Positions 27,338-38,194 are shown, numbered from the stretch's first letter. The stretch is DNA of 64,000 nt from Prochlorococcus sp. AG-347-I15 (GCA_003281585.1 QCBN01000003.1:119907-183906), one strand, 5' to 3'. Numbers and translations are program-made. Notes: generated by a model not told the origin, from the sequence alone.

Positions 27338-27628
27338 ATGTCTGAATACAGAGATTCGTCTTCAAATAATCTTTTATCATTAATAAGCGGAGCTTTTATT
27401 GGAGCAGCAGGTCTAGCTTGGTGGTTAATATCCGAAGCAGACAAAAGAAAGGAGGAAAAAAAACAAAAAGCAATGATGTATTCCTCCAGAATTCAAGACG
27501 GCTCAGAAGCGATCGATTCAAATGAAAATATTAATGAAGTTGAAGGAGAGAATCTGGAGAAGAAAGTTGAGCAACTTAATTCTGCAATTGCTGATGTGAG
27601 GAAGCAACTTGAAGAGTTGGGGCAATAG
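27338..27628 (+). CDS. Small membrane-anchored coiled-coil protein
   Basis: 96 residues. One hydrophobic N-terminal segment (LLSLISGAFIGAAGLAWWLI, about 11-30) is followed by a charged stretch (KRKEEKKQK) and a C-terminal heptad-like helix (VEGENLEKKVEQLNSAIADVRKQLEEL, about 67-95). This resembles a single-pass protein with a cytoplasmic coiled coil. I do not recognise the family. Starts 29 bases after the UPRTase-like gene and 23 bases before ilvD, in the same direction. Confidence 0.65.
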   Translation: MSEYRDSSSNNLLSLISGAFIGAAGLAWWLISEADKRKEEKKQKAMMYSSRIQDGSEAIDSNENINEVEGENLEKKVEQLNSAIADVRKQLEELGQ

Positions 27629-27651
27629 AATAAAAAAGGTTCTCAAATAAT

Positions 27652-29325
27652 ATGAATAAACTCAGATCATCTGCAATAACCCAAGGTGTGCAAAGATCCC
27701 CTAACAGATCGATGTTAAGAGCTGTTGGATTTAATGATGAAGATTTTAATAAACCTATTATTGGAGTTGCAAATGGATACAGCACCATAACACCATGCAA
27801 TATGGGTTTAAATAAGTTGGCTCTAAAAGCTGAAGAGTCAATAAAAAGATCAGGTGGGATGCCTCAGATGTTTGGGACTATAACAGTAAGTGATGGGATT
27901 TCTATGGGAACAGAGGGCATGAAATATTCCTTAGTTTCAAGAGAAGTTATTGCTGATTCAATTGAAACAGCATGCAATGCTCAGAGTATGGATGGAGTAC
28001 TTGCTATAGGTGGATGTGATAAAAATATGCCGGGTGCCATGATTGCGATTGCAAGAATGAATATTCCCTCAATTTTCATTTATGGAGGAACAATAAAGCC
28101 TGGGAAATTGCATGGAGAAGATCTTACTGTTGTTAGTGCCTTTGAAGCTGTTGGACAATTAACATCAGGCAAAATTAATGAAGAAAGGCTAATCCAAGTT
28201 GAGAAAAATTGTATTCCTGGTGCTGGTAGCTGTGGAGGAATGTTTACAGCTAATACAATGTCTGCGGTTATTGAAGTATTAGGGTTAAGTCTTCCTCACA
28301 GTTCCACTATGGCTGCTGAAGATCTTGAAAAAGAACTAAGTGCAGATAAAAGTGCTGAGATATTAGTCTCTGCAATAGAAAAAAATATAAGACCTCTAGA
28401 CCTAATGACAAAGAAAGCATTTGAAAATGCAATATCAGTAATTATGGCAATTGGCGGATCAACAAATGCGGTATTGCACATCTTAGCTATTGCGAATACT
28501 GCAGGAATAGATATCAACATTAATGATTTTGAGAGAATCAGACAAAAAGTACCCGTTATTTGTGACCTTAAACCTAGTGGTAAATATGTGACGGTTGATC
28601 TTCATAAGGCAGGTGGGATTCCACAAGTAATGAAAATACTTTTGAATGCAGGATTAATTCATGGCGATTGCAAAAACATTGAAGACAAAACTATCTCAGA
28701 ATACTTACAGAATATTCCAGATAAGCCTCCAACAAATCAAAATGTCATAAGAGACATAGATGATCCTCTTTATAAAAAAGGACATCTAGCGATATTAAAA
28801 GGTAACTTAGCAAGCGAAGGTTCTGTAGCCAAAATTAGCGGAGTAAAAAACCCTGTATTAACAGGTCCCGCAAAGATTTTTGAAAGTGAAGAGGATTGTT
28901 TAAAATCGATATTAAATAACGATATCAAAGCTGGTGATGTTGTTGTTATTAGAAACGAAGGTCCTGTAGGAGGTCCAGGCATGAGAGAAATGTTAGCTCC
29001 AACATCTGCGATTGTTGGTCAAGGACTAGGAGAGAAGGTGGCTTTAATTACCGATGGCAGATTTAGCGGGGGTACCTATGGTCTTGTTGTGGGTCACATA
29101 GCTCCAGAGGCTGCTGTAGGAGGAAATATTGCTCTAATAAAACAAGGTGATTTAATTACAGTAGATGCTGTAAAACAACTAATTGAAGTTGATTTATCTG
29201 ACGAAGAATTAGAAAAAAGAAAAAAAGATTGGGTAAAACCTATTCAAAAATACAAAAGAGGAATTCTTTCAAAATATTCGAGAATCGTAAGCACATCAAG
29301 TTTAGGGGCGGTTACTGATTTATAA
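27652..29325 (+). CDS. ilvD: Dihydroxy-acid dehydratase
   Basis: 557 residues. It removes water from dihydroxy acids in isoleucine/valine synthesis. The three iron-sulfur cysteine regions are visible: TPCNMG (about 43-48), [10 protein letters not shown] (about 121-130) and [14 protein letters not shown] (about 190-203). [11 protein letters not shown] and [20 protein letters not shown] are C-terminal signatures. Length is standard. It is an abundant [Fe-S] or iron-requiring enzyme next to unrelated small genes. Confidence 0.97.
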   Translation: MNKLRSSAITQGVQRSPNRSMLRAVGFNDEDFNKPIIGVANGYSTITPCNMGLNKLALKAEESIKRSGGMPQMFGTITVSDGISMGTEGMKYSLVSREVIADSIETACNAQSMDGVLAIGGCDKNMPGAMIAIARMNIPSIFIYGGTIKPGKLHGEDLTVVSAFEAVGQLTSGKINEERLIQVEKNCIPGAGSCGGMFTANTMSAVIEVLGLSLPHSSTMAAEDLEKELSADKSAEILVSAIEKNIRPLDLMTKKAFENAISVIMAIGGSTNAVLHILAIANTAGIDININDFERIRQKVPVICDLKPSGKYVTVDLHKAGGIPQVMKILLNAGLIHGDCKNIEDKTISEYLQNIPDKPPTNQNVIRDIDDPLYKKGHLAILKGNLASEGSVAKISGVKNPVLTGPAKIFESEEDCLKSILNNDIKAGDVVVIRNEGPVGGPGMREMLAPTSAIVGQGLGEKVALITDGRFSGGTYGLVVGHIAPEAAVGGNIALIKQGDLITVDAVKQLIEVDLSDEELEKRKKDWVKPIQKYKRGILSKYSRIVSTSSLGAVTDL

Positions 29326-29346
29326 ATTAGCTCAAATCTTATTTTC

Positions 29347-29733
29347 TTAATCAATAAAACTTTTTATCCTATTTGCTAAATTTTCCAATCTAGCGCTGTA
29401 TTTTGGTGAGTTGCATTTTTTTCCATTATTGCTATCCATCCATAATGTTTTAACTCCACACCATAATATTGGTTCATCAGGGAAGTTAAGCTTAGAGATT
29501 ACTAAAACCAACTCTTTATTTGATTTAAAAAGTTCTAATTCAAGATCATAAATTTCTAATCTTTTACCTTCTTTATCTCGACATAAGATATTAACTGTTA
29601 AATCAATATCTTCATCTTCGAATTCGTATTCACCATTTATTTTTACTACAGAATGAACAAAAGGTTTATTTGTTAAATCTGCTGACTTAGCGATTAAGCT
29701 CTCTATATTTTGTGGTGGATTTTCAAATAACAC
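29347..29733 (-). CDS. Hypothetical protein
   Basis: 128 residues from a GTG start that overlaps the CIA30 gene by 11 bases. A soluble, acidic protein with mixed strands (EYEFEDEDIDLTVNILC, ELVLVISKLNF) and one conserved-looking WCGVKTLW stretch. No known domain is recognised. Its coupling to the CIA30-like gene suggests they are translated together. Confidence 0.6.
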   Translation of the reverse strand: MLFENPPQNIESLIAKSADLTNKPFVHSVVKINGEYEFEDEDIDLTVNILCRDKEGKRLEIYDLELELFKSNKELVLVISKLNFPDEPILWCGVKTLWMDSNNGKKCNSPKYSARLENLANRIKSFID

Positions 29734-30271
29734 TTATTGATTTAACTAAAACTTTTATTGAACCCTGTTTAAACTCATTATTAAGTAATCCATCATCACC
29801 AAACTTAGAGTGTAGTAGTTGCAATCTTTTAATTTTAGATGGCTTGAATTTAAATGGAAAACTTACTTTATTAGCTCTTATTGAGGGTTTTAACTCACTA
29901 AAAGGAATTCGAACATTTGTTGTCCCGAATTTTTTTGTTGGGAATGATTTAATCCATCTAAGTCCACCCGGAATAAATTCGGTTAGTCCTAGTAGATCAT
30001 CTTCACAAGCGACAGCAAATTTAAAAGTTCTTCCTTGCCCATCAATATTTAATTCAAAGGATGAATACTCAGATACATTTAAGGAAGGTTTATATATAGA
30101 CGATCTACAACTAACAAATCCTCCTGCTTTCTCGACAATATTACCCTTTAATATCAAACCCGAATTTGAGATTTCACAAAAAGCTGAACTTGATCCGCCC
30201 ATAACAGTATCATTTAATGTTTTCCAACCATCAAACTCCTTTTTCTGAAATAAAAATTTTTTCTTACTCAT
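29723..30271 (-). CDS. CIA30-family protein
   Basis: 182 residues. The domain is a galactose-binding-like beta sandwich, as in complex I intermediate-associated protein 30. Motifs are WKTLNDTVMGGSSSA (about 16-30), FVSCRS, ELNIDGQGRTFKFAV and IPFSELKPSIR. In mitochondria CIA30 helps complex I assembly; cyanobacterial members are sometimes linked to NDH-1 or to thylakoid function, but not established. It is 30 bases downstream of pgl, in the same direction. Confidence 0.85.
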   Translation of the reverse strand: MSKKKFLFQKKEFDGWKTLNDTVMGGSSSAFCEISNSGLILKGNIVEKAGGFVSCRSSIYKPSLNVSEYSSFELNIDGQGRTFKFAVACEDDLLGLTEFIPGGLRWIKSFPTKKFGTTNVRIPFSELKPSIRANKVSFPFKFKPSKIKRLQLLHSKFGDDGLLNNEFKQGSIKVLVKSISVI

Positions 30272-30301
30272 TAAATAATTTAAATTATTAGTAGACTTTA
30301 A

Positions 30302-31039
30302 CTAAATTTCTAATTCTTTTGCTGATTCCTGATCACAAAATATTGAAATTTGACTAATTGATTTTATTAATTTTGATGGTGTTCTATCTGGAGGCTCTTT
30401 TTCATCTAATAACCTCTCAAGAGCAATTCTTTTAGAAGCTCCACTAACTAAAAACACTATCTTTGAAGAAGCCGAAAGAACCTTTGGAGTTAATGAAATT
30501 CTTTTTAAACCCTTACCTTCATTAAAAATAACAAAATCATCTACATTATTATTTTTTTGATAAGGGAATAGTGAAGCTGTATGACCATCGTCTCCAAGGC
30601 CTAATAATGTTAAATCAAATGTTGGAGGGTTTGATCCGCATTTTTCAAATAATTTAGAAATAAATTGATTTTTTGAAGCTTCATCATCAGCATTTAAATC
30701 ATTGAAAATTTCATAAAAAAAAGCTTTAGATCCAAAATTAGTTAACAATGAATTCTTCAACATTAACGAGTTACTTAATTCTGAATTTGGATCAACACAT
30801 CTTTCATCCCCTAAAAAGACATCAACCATATCCCATCTAAGATCACTTTTTGATAAAAGCTTATAGACAGATTTAGGAGTTGAACCTCCACTTACACAAA
30901 ATTTGAACCTGTCTTCCTTTTTTAAAGTATGAATAATGAGACTTTCAATAAACTTAAAAACCCCTTTAGATAGCTCTAACTTGTCTTTGTAAATGTTAAG
31001 TGTATATCCATTTTTAACCTTTTCAATCATTTCATCCAT
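30302..31039 (-). CDS. pgl: 6-phosphogluconolactonase
   Basis: 245 residues. It opens 6-phosphogluconolactone in the oxidative pentose phosphate pathway. SGGSTPKSVYKLL (about 50-62), VDVFLGDERCVDP and LGLGDDGHTASLFP are the family signatures. The GDDGHTA histidine is the catalytic base. The start overlaps the gnd stop by 13 bases. Dark or night carbohydrate use would require this and gnd together. Confidence 0.96.
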   Translation of the reverse strand: MDEMIEKVKNGYTLNIYKDKLELSKGVFKFIESLIIHTLKKEDRFKFCVSGGSTPKSVYKLLSKSDLRWDMVDVFLGDERCVDPNSELSNSLMLKNSLLTNFGSKAFFYEIFNDLNADDEASKNQFISKLFEKCGSNPPTFDLTLLGLGDDGHTASLFPYQKNNNVDDFVIFNEGKGLKRISLTPKVLSASSKIVFLVSGASKRIALERLLDEKEPPDRTPSKLIKSISQISIFCDQESAKELEI

Positions 31040-32445
31040 TCAGTATGAAAACTACCTTCTTTATCAATTCTTTCATATGTATGAGAGCCAAAACAGTCTC
31101 TCATTGCCTGAACAAGGTTCTGAGGGAGTCTATTGGTTCTATAACTATTGAAATAATCTAAGGTACTGGATAGACATGGGACTGGTATACCAGCTTTTGT
31201 CGATAAAGAAACAACTTTAGCTAAGTTTTCTAATCTTGTCGCAATTTCATTATTGAACCAATCATCAAAAATTAAATTTTTTAGATTAGGATCTTTGTTA
31301 TAAGCATCTTGAATTTTACTTAATAATTTTGATCTAATTATGCAACCACCTTTCCATATTTGAGCAATTGACGGCATATTCAAACCATAGTTATATACTT
31401 CAGATGCTTCTCTTAAAATGTCCATACCCTGAGCATAGCTAGCAATTGTGGCAAGGACTACAGCATCAAATAAAGGTTTCATTCCATCTGATATATTTCC
31501 TAAATCAAAATCCTCTATCTCTTTAGATGGAATAGTTTTTTCAATCTCACTACGTTGCTCTTTTAAAGAACTCATTACTCTTGCATTTAAAGATGCATAA
31601 ATAGTTGGGACTGATACCCCCAACTCTAGAGCACTTATAACAGTCCATAACCCTGTACCTTTCTGGCCAGCTTTATCTAATATTTTTTCCACGACATCAT
31701 CTCCAGTTATCTCATCTTTTGTATTTAGACAAATCTCTGTTATCTCAACAAGATAAGAAGCTAATTCATCAGTATTATTCCAAATACCAAATACCTCTGA
31801 CATTTGCTGACCATTCATACATTTGACTCTCTTCATAAGGTCATAAGCTTCTGCAAGTATTTGTTCAATTCCATATTCAATTCCGTTATGAACAGTTTTC
31901 ACAAAATGACCTGAGCCTCCTGGGCCAACATAAGCAACACATGGTCCGTCTTCAACTTTGGCAGCCATTTTTGTTAATAAGCTTTCTATTGCATCATATG
32001 AAGCCTTAGTACCACCGGGCATCATACTTGGACCCTCTAAAGCTCCTTTGGCCCCTCCAGAGACTCCCATCCCAATGTATCCAAAACTTTTACTTTCAAG
32101 AGTATTCACCCTTCTTTCTGTATCTTTAAATTGAGAGTTTCCGCCATCTATTAATAAATCTCCTTCCTCGAGATATGCAGAAATATTATCAATGACAGCA
32201 TCTGTTGCGGGACCAGCTTTTACCATCATTAGAATTCTTCTAGGTCTCTCTAGCTTATTAACAAATTCTTGAAGAGTATCAGCTCCTTCTATATTCTTCC
32301 CAAGGCCACGACCTTGTAAAAATTCTTCGGTTTTTGAGTAAGTCCTATTAAAAACTACACTAGAAAATCCATTTCTCTCCGCGTTAAGAACTAAATTTTC
32401 GCCCATAACACCAAGACCTATTAAACCAAAATGTGCCTTGGACAT
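31027..32445 (-). CDS. gnd: 6-phosphogluconate dehydrogenase, decarboxylating
   Basis: 472 residues. It oxidises 6-phosphogluconate to ribulose 5-phosphate, making NADPH. The Rossmann loop is GLGVMGENL (about 8-16). The substrate region includes GGNSQFKDTERR, VGPGGSGHFVKTVHNGIEYG (catalytic Lys) and the C-terminal RNLVQAMRDCFGSHTYERID. Length is standard. Upstream of pgl, downstream of glgC, in one direction. Confidence 0.97.
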   Translation of the reverse strand: MSKAHFGLIGLGVMGENLVLNAERNGFSSVVFNRTYSKTEEFLQGRGLGKNIEGADTLQEFVNKLERPRRILMMVKAGPATDAVIDNISAYLEEGDLLIDGGNSQFKDTERRVNTLESKSFGYIGMGVSGGAKGALEGPSMMPGGTKASYDAIESLLTKMAAKVEDGPCVAYVGPGGSGHFVKTVHNGIEYGIEQILAEAYDLMKRVKCMNGQQMSEVFGIWNNTDELASYLVEITEICLNTKDEITGDDVVEKILDKAGQKGTGLWTVISALELGVSVPTIYASLNARVMSSLKEQRSEIEKTIPSKEIEDFDLGNISDGMKPLFDAVVLATIASYAQGMDILREASEVYNYGLNMPSIAQIWKGGCIIRSKLLSKIQDAYNKDPNLKNLIFDDWFNNEIATRLENLAKVVSLSTKAGIPVPCLSSTLDYFNSYRTNRLPQNLVQAMRDCFGSHTYERIDKEGSFHTEWMK

Positions 32446-32541
32446 AAAAAATCAAAAAACTCAATAAATACAGTGTGCCTGCAACTCAACAAAATTGCTC
32501 AAAAAAAAATACTTATGTCAGCGAAAAATGATGGAAAAGAT

Positions 32542-33837
32542 TTAAATAACAGTTCCGTTTGCAATGGTTGCATTTTTAACTACTACAACAATTCCATTTC
32601 TGATATAGAAGCCTAATTCTGGCTTATCTGCTTCTTCTACTCGATCTTTATTAATGATCACGACATTATCGCCAATTCTTGTATTCTTATCAAGAATTGC
32701 TCTTTTTACAGTAGTCGCTTCACCTACTCCAAGAGGCGTTCCGCCCCCTTTTCTTAGTTCAATCCTCTCTTCAGGGGATTCAAAGAAATCGGCTCCCATA
32801 ACAAGAGTATCCTCAAGAACCGAGTCACTTTCAATCCTGCTTCTTACACCTAAAACACAATGTAAAATACTGCATGACTTCAAGATTGTGCCTTCACAAA
32901 CAATTGAATCAGTAATTTGAGCATCTACAAGTTTAGAAGGAGGTAAGAATCTAGGTCTAGTATAAATTGGAAATTTCTCATCATAAAAACTAAATGGAGG
33001 TTTTGGTTGCTCAGTCAATGCAAGGTTTGACTCAAAGAATGCCCCAATTGTTCCGATATCTTCCCAATAATCATCGAATACATAACTTTTAAGAGTATCG
33101 CCTCTATTGAGGGCTTCTGGAATTATGTCCTTACCAAAATCCGTATAATTAGGAAATTTATTTAGAAGATCAAAGAGAGTATTTCTGCTAAAAACGTAAA
33201 TCCCCATAGAGGCTAGATATGGTTTTTCGGCAGCTGACTCCTTACTTAATCCAAATTTTGAAGTATCTACTGCCATAGCCTTCAACTTCTCTCCAGTAGG
33301 CTTTTCACTAAATTCTTTTATATTTCCTACATCATCGGTTCTCATTAGGCCAAAACCTTCTGCTTGAGCTTCATCAACAGGCAAAGCTGCAACAGTTAAA
33401 TCAGCACCATTATCTCTATGATGTTGAACAAATAAACTGTAGTCCATTCTGTACAGTTGATCACCTGACAATATTAAATATTCATCAACATCCCATTCTT
33501 GAAATAACCATTGGTATTTTCTTACAGCATCAGCAGTACCTTCAAACCACTTCGGACTATCAGGAGTCTGTTGTGCAGCTAAAACCTCTACAAATCCTTG
33601 GCCAAAAGGGCCATTTAAATTATAGGTTCTTCCTATATGTCTATTTAGAGATGCACTATTGAACTGGGTCAATACGTACATTTTTTCAATGCCTGAATTT
33701 ATACAATTACTAATCGGAATATCTATCAAACGATACTTACCCGCCAATGGCACAGCAGGTTTAGCCCTCATTTTTGTTAGAGGGTAAAGTCTAGAACCTT
33801 TTCCTCCTCCGAGGATTATGGCCAACACACGCTTCAT
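32542..33837 (-). CDS. glgC: Glucose-1-phosphate adenylyltransferase
   Basis: 431 residues. It makes ADP-glucose for glycogen synthesis. The nucleotide loop is [25 protein letters not shown] (about 10-34, key R and K residues); [24 protein letters not shown] and the C-terminal left-handed beta helix (about 290-430) follow. The enzyme in cyanobacteria is regulated by 3-phosphoglycerate and phosphate, and the conserved C-terminal lysine region supports this. A 130-base spacer before hemA shows no hairpin. Confidence 0.97.
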   Translation of the reverse strand: MKRVLAIILGGGKGSRLYPLTKMRAKPAVPLAGKYRLIDIPISNCINSGIEKMYVLTQFNSASLNRHIGRTYNLNGPFGQGFVEVLAAQQTPDSPKWFEGTADAVRKYQWLFQEWDVDEYLILSGDQLYRMDYSLFVQHHRDNGADLTVAALPVDEAQAEGFGLMRTDDVGNIKEFSEKPTGEKLKAMAVDTSKFGLSKESAAEKPYLASMGIYVFSRNTLFDLLNKFPNYTDFGKDIIPEALNRGDTLKSYVFDDYWEDIGTIGAFFESNLALTEQPKPPFSFYDEKFPIYTRPRFLPPSKLVDAQITDSIVCEGTILKSCSILHCVLGVRSRIESDSVLEDTLVMGADFFESPEERIELRKGGGTPLGVGEATTVKRAILDKNTRIGDNVVIINKDRVEEADKPELGFYIRNGIVVVVKNATIANGTVI

Positions 33838-33967
33838 TCAATCTTATGGAGGTAGATATACAACTATTTAAAGTAACTGATTATGGGCATATTTAGAAAT
33901 AAAAATGGTCAGTTTACAAAGGTATTTCGATAAATCACTGGAAAAACTTAATATAAATCGAAAAAAG

Positions 33968-35278
33968 TTAGTTATTTTTATCCTCTTCTACCAAAGAAAA
34001 CAATTTTTCAACGATTTTCAAAGAAACTTGTCTTTCTTCTCTTGATTGAGGACTTCTCAACTTGGTGACTGGGGTATGAAGTATTTTATTAATTATTCCT
34101 TTAGTCAGAGCTTCCACAACTTTTCTTTCTCTAGCCGAAAAATCTGGTCCCATTCTGCTAAGTGCTTTTTGCAATTCCTCTTTTCTAATTAACTCCAAAT
34201 CTGATCTAAGTTTATTAATTACTGGAACAGCCTCTAAACTTGCCCACCATTCAAGAAAAATGATCCTTTCTTCTTTTACTAAAGATTCTGCTTCCTTTGC
34301 TATTTTCTGTCTAAATTCTTGATTTCTTGAAACAACCTCTTGTAAGTCATCAACATCAAATGATTTAACAAATTCATGTTGTTTGACATCATTAGATATA
34401 TTTCTCGGTACACCAATATCAATAAATTTAAGTCTATTACTCAAATTAATTTTTTCAATTTTTGTGAGATCAATAATTGGCTCTTCAGAAGCAGTGCTAG
34501 TGAAAACAAGCGAAGATAATGATATGTTTTCTTCTAATTCGTTTAACCCTTTACAAACAATATCTAAATCAGGGAAGTCTTGAGCAAGATTTAATGCTCT
34601 ATCAATATTTCTATTTAAAAGTATAAGTTTATGACATCCTTTTGATTTTAAATGAGTTATTAAAAGCCTACTCATTCGTCCGGCACCAACAACAAGAACG
34701 TTCTCTGATTCCAAACTCACAAGAGTATCAAAACCCTTTTCTTGTCCAATTTTTAATTGAGCTAGTTCTACCGCTGCTGAACTAATTGACACAGCTCCAG
34801 TTCCTAAATTTGTTTCGGATCTTACTTTCTTACCTGTACTAACTGATTGAGTTAATAATCTATTAAGAATTGGTCCAGTAGATTGATTCTCTTGACCTAA
34901 TCTCATCATTTTTTTTACCTGCGAAAGGATTTGTCCTTCACCTAAAACGAGGCTATCGAGTCCTGCCGAGACTTTCATTAAATGCAAAACTGCTTCTTCC
35001 TGTCTAAAGCAAAAAAGATGTGGATTTAAATCTTCAAAAATAATTCCTGAATATTCTGATATGAATTCTTTAATAGATGAAATTCCAGTATTTTTATCCT
35101 TTACTAGCGCATATATTTCCAGCCTATTACAAGTACTTAAAATTGACACCTCTAATACATCAGAGAAAGCTTTTAATGATTTCAATGACTCTGCTATGGA
35201 TTGGTCAGGAATACTTAACTTCTCACGCACTTCGACAGGTGCCGTGCGATGACTCAGTCCGACGACAACAATATGCAT
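33968..35278 (-). CDS. hemA: Glutamyl-tRNA reductase
   Basis: 436 residues. It reduces glutamyl-tRNA to glutamate-1-semialdehyde, the first committed step of chlorophyll and haem synthesis. The catalytic cysteine is C50 in LSTCNRLEIY. HRTAPVEVREKL is the N-terminal signature. VSAGLDSLVLGEGQILSQVK and the NADPH-binding VVGAGRMSRLL follow. A C-terminal dimerisation helix ends the protein. Gene control is not evident in the short upstream spacer (17 bases to glpX). Confidence 0.97.
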   Translation of the reverse strand: MHIVVVGLSHRTAPVEVREKLSIPDQSIAESLKSLKAFSDVLEVSILSTCNRLEIYALVKDKNTGISSIKEFISEYSGIIFEDLNPHLFCFRQEEAVLHLMKVSAGLDSLVLGEGQILSQVKKMMRLGQENQSTGPILNRLLTQSVSTGKKVRSETNLGTGAVSISSAAVELAQLKIGQEKGFDTLVSLESENVLVVGAGRMSRLLITHLKSKGCHKLILLNRNIDRALNLAQDFPDLDIVCKGLNELEENISLSSLVFTSTASEEPIIDLTKIEKINLSNRLKFIDIGVPRNISNDVKQHEFVKSFDVDDLQEVVSRNQEFRQKIAKEAESLVKEERIIFLEWWASLEAVPVINKLRSDLELIRKEELQKALSRMGPDFSARERKVVEALTKGIINKILHTPVTKLRSPQSREERQVSLKIVEKLFSLVEEDKNN

Positions 35279-35295
35279 AAAATCAAAAGTGAATT

Positions 35296-36297
35296 TTAAA
35301 GGCTGATACTCTTAGCACCATCTTTTATATGGACAGTATTTGTGAACCTTGCAGTACTATCTAATGTACTTATAACTAGACTACTTGTTCTAACACAATC
35401 CCTTTCAAATTTAACTCCGTCAAATAATAATCCATCAGTTATTCCACTTCCAGCGAAAACAACATTTTCTCCCGATGCCAATTCATTTGCTTCATAGATT
35501 TTATCTATATCTGTTATTCCCATTTCATTAAGACGTTTAATATTCCCTTCTTTTGTGTAATCAGCCCATTCAGAAGTTTGAGCGATTGCCGGATCATAAA
35601 CTAGTTGTCCTTGAAAGTGTCCTCCAAGAGCTCTCATTGCAGCAGCTGAAATAACACCCTCTGGAGCCGCACCTATACCCATCAAGCAATGTGTGCCAGT
35701 TCCTGCAAAACCGCATGCAATCGCAGCTTGAACATCACCATCAGAAATCGGTTGTACTTTTGCACCACATCCTCGAATCTCTTTAATTAAATCTTTATGT
35801 CTAGTTCTATCCATTACAACTACAGTAAGCTCATCAATAGAAAGGCCCAAGCAATCACTTAGTATCTTCAAGTTTTCAGTAGCTGTATTTCTAATATCAA
35901 CTTTACCTTTGGCCGCAGGAGGCGCTGCTAATTTGTTCATGTAAAAATCAGGAGCATTGAAAAGACCACCCGTATCAGAGGCAGCTAAAACCGCCATAGA
36001 ACCTCTTTGATTATTCGCACAAAGATTAGTTCCTTCACAAGGATCTACTGCAAAGTCAACCCCTGGGCCACTTCCACTACCAACCTCTTCACCTATATAA
36101 AGCATGGGTGCCTCATCTCTTTCACCTTCTCCAATAACAATTTTCCCTTTCATTTCAATTTTGCCCATTCGCAATCTCATTGCTTCGACAGCTGCAGCAT
36201 CAGCTTCATCTTTTTGACCAAGTCCTGTTAGTTTTGCTGAAGCAATAGCTGCTTGCTCGACAACTTCGAGAATTTCTTGAATTAAAGTTTGATTCAC
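35296..36297 (-). CDS. glpX: Fructose-1,6/sedoheptulose-1,7-bisphosphatase, class II
   Basis: 333 residues from a GTG start. The GlpX-like (class II) bisphosphatase works for both FBP and SBP in cyanobacterial Calvin cycle. Metal and substrate motifs are [18 protein letters not shown] (about 56-73), [13 protein letters not shown], and [13 protein letters not shown]. It precedes hemA with 17 bases between them. It is divergent from rpe across a 187-base region that holds both promoters. Confidence 0.96.
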   Translation of the reverse strand: MNQTLIQEILEVVEQAAIASAKLTGLGQKDEADAAAVEAMRLRMGKIEMKGKIVIGEGERDEAPMLYIGEEVGSGSGPGVDFAVDPCEGTNLCANNQRGSMAVLAASDTGGLFNAPDFYMNKLAAPPAAKGKVDIRNTATENLKILSDCLGLSIDELTVVVMDRTRHKDLIKEIRGCGAKVQPISDGDVQAAIACGFAGTGTHCLMGIGAAPEGVISAAAMRALGGHFQGQLVYDPAIAQTSEWADYTKEGNIKRLNEMGITDIDKIYEANELASGENVVFAGSGITDGLLFDGVKFERDCVRTSSLVISTLDSTARFTNTVHIKDGAKSISL

Positions 36298-36451
36298 AAT
36301 TAAATTTTGAGGATTTTCTAAAAGGTTTTGAGTATGATCTCATATAAAATGCAATTTTTTATGAGAATTATTATGCTAGTAAGCTTTTTTTAACTCTTTA
36401 CAGCTGTTACTTTATCAGGCCGTGACTTGAAATTAGGAATAAACAACTAAA

Positions 36452-36457
36452 TATAGT
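36452..36457 (+). promoter_or_regulatory. rpe: Probable -10 box for rpe
   Basis: TATAGT lies 27 bases before the rpe ATG and is followed by an AT-rich leader. The -35 region is not convincing, which is common in this genus. The whole 187-base divergent spacer from glpX to rpe holds no longer open frame; its only short ATG frame (about 19 codons) has no support. Confidence 0.4.
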
Positions 36458-36484
36458 ATCTTTATTAAATATTTTAAAAATTAA

Positions 36485-37243
36485 ATGACTGAGTCAAATC
36501 AAGCAAATTTAACTGGTGCAAATAGACCAATTCAAATAATTCCTTCAGTTTTACCAGCAGATTGGGCAAATATGGGGGCATGTGTGAAAGAGCTCGAAGA
36601 AGCTGGGGTAGATAGAATTCAATTTGATGTAATGGATGGAAATTTCGTACCAAATCTGACATTTGGTCCTGAAATGATTGCTGCATGCAGGAAATATTGC
36701 AATGTCCCTTTTGAAACCCAATTAATGGTAAGCCAGTACAACTGTGAAACAATGCTTGAATCTTATGTAAACGCTACGAAAGGGTCAAATGGTGAATCAG
36801 GAGTAGTAATAGCTCATGCCGAAGCAAATATTCATTTGCATAGAGTTCTAGGAAGAATAAGAGATTTTGGAGGATCTCCTTCTGTTGCATTGAACCCTCA
36901 TACACCTTTTGAAATGATTAAAAACATAATGGATATGGTTGATCATGTTTTGGTTATGACAGTTAATCCAGGCTTTGGAGGACAAGCTTATATACCAACA
37001 ATGCTTAATAAAATAAGAGAAATAAGAAACTTTATTATCGAAAAAAACTTAGATGTCGACATTGAAGTTGATGGAGGGATAAAAGCAAATTGGACTATTT
37101 CACAATGTGCCGATGCTGGTGCTAATTGTTTTATTGCAGGTAGCGGAATGTTTGCTTACCCAACATTAAAAGAAGGATGTGATGACTTGAGAAAAGTTGC
37201 ACAAGAAGCACAAAAAGGGAATATTCTTTCAGAACCTCAATAA
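36485..37243 (+). CDS. rpe: Ribulose-phosphate 3-epimerase
   Basis: 252 residues. It interconverts ribulose 5-phosphate and xylulose 5-phosphate in the Calvin and pentose phosphate pathways. Signatures are IIPSVLPADWANMG near the start, FDVMDGNFVPNLTFGP, VVIAHAEANIH, MTVNPGFGGQ and EVDGGIK. The metal-binding His/Asp pairs are present. A 15-residue extension before the barrel is seen at the N-terminus. Ends 21 bases from the convergent ccsA. Confidence 0.97.
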   Translation: MTESNQANLTGANRPIQIIPSVLPADWANMGACVKELEEAGVDRIQFDVMDGNFVPNLTFGPEMIAACRKYCNVPFETQLMVSQYNCETMLESYVNATKGSNGESGVVIAHAEANIHLHRVLGRIRDFGGSPSVALNPHTPFEMIKNIMDMVDHVLVMTVNPGFGGQAYIPTMLNKIREIRNFIIEKNLDVDIEVDGGIKANWTISQCADAGANCFIAGSGMFAYPTLKEGCDDLRKVAQEAQKGNILSEPQ

Positions 37244-37264
37244 ATATTCCGGATGATTAAGAAA

Positions 37265-38194
37265 TCACTCAAATATCCATCCATAACTATGCAAACCTAT
37301 TCCTAAAAAATTAACTCCTAAATAACATACTAAAACAACTAAAAAGCCTGTAGATGCTAATAATGCTGGTTTGCGTCCTTGCCAACCCTTGCTTATTCTC
37401 ATGTGTAGATAAGCGGCATAAAACAACCATGAGATAAATGCCCATGTTTCTTTAGGATCCCAACTCCACCATGTGCCCCAGGCCTCATTTGCCCAAACTG
37501 CACCCGAAATTAAACCGAGAGTCAAAAGAACAAAACCTACCAATATAGAACGATAACTTAATGTATCTAATTCTTCTGAATGAGAAAATTCAATAGGTTC
37601 AACTAAATCATTTATGGGATAGCTATTTGAAAGTTTAAATCCTCCTATACCTGTAGAACTACTTCTTATTTGAAGTGGCTTATTTTTATTGATAAACAAA
37701 ACGGACATTGAAAGTAAAGAACCAATTATTAATGCTGCATAACTAAGCATTACGACGCTAACATGCATTACTAACCAACTAGACCTTAAAGCTGGAACTA
37801 AATTGGATGATAATTTCAAATCCTCAGGTAAAACAAAACAAGCAAAAGCCACAGTCAACAACTCAATAGGTATAGCAATTGAGGGAATTATTGGAGCTTG
37901 GTATTCTTTCTCAACCAATAGTTGACCTAATGTGATACCCCAAGTAAGGAAATAAAGAGATTCATACAAATTGCTAATAGGAAAGTGCCCAGAAATTGAC
38001 CACCTAAAAAGTAATTGTAATGTTATTAATAAGTTCACTAAAATCGTAATGAGTCTTACAGCAGCAGAAGACTTTTTTTTAAAAACTGCACCCAAAGATA
38101 TTGGTAAGTTAATTAATAAAAAATAAAAAACTAAAAGACCTAAAACTGAAACCGGTTCATATATTAAATTTTTAAAAAAATTATCTAGTATCAT
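37265..38194 (-). CDS. ccsA: Cytochrome c biogenesis protein CcsA
   Basis: 309 residues with about eight hydrophobic segments. The tryptophan-rich haem-handling motif WGTWWSWDPKETW (about 243-255) defines CcsA of the system II pathway. Conserved histidines (for example in HVSVVMLSYAALI and HMRISKG) may bind haem. It attaches haem to lumenal c-type cytochromes (cyt f, cyt c6) with Ccs1, which is not in this window. A Fur-like box lies 43-63 bases upstream of the start. Confidence 0.96.
   Translation of the reverse strand: MILDNFFKNLIYEPVSVLGLLVFYFLLINLPISLGAVFKKKSSAAVRLITILVNLLITLQLLFRWSISGHFPISNLYESLYFLTWGITLGQLLVEKEYQAPIIPSIAIPIELLTVAFACFVLPEDLKLSSNLVPALRSSWLVMHVSVVMLSYAALIIGSLLSMSVLFINKNKPLQIRSSSTGIGGFKLSNSYPINDLVEPIEFSHSEELDTLSYRSILVGFVLLTLGLISGAVWANEAWGTWWSWDPKETWAFISWLFYAAYLHMRISKGWQGRKPALLASTGFLVVLVCYLGVNFLGIGLHSYGWIFE

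Noticed and set aside
29712..30248. Open frame of 178 codons opposite the CIA30 gene
   Set aside because: Fully antisense to a recognisable CIA30 domain; its translation has no known motif.
36339..36398. Short ATG frame of about 19 codons ([13 protein letters not shown]...) in the glpX-rpe spacer
   Set aside because: Too short, with several nested ATGs and no support; the region is better read as divergent promoters.
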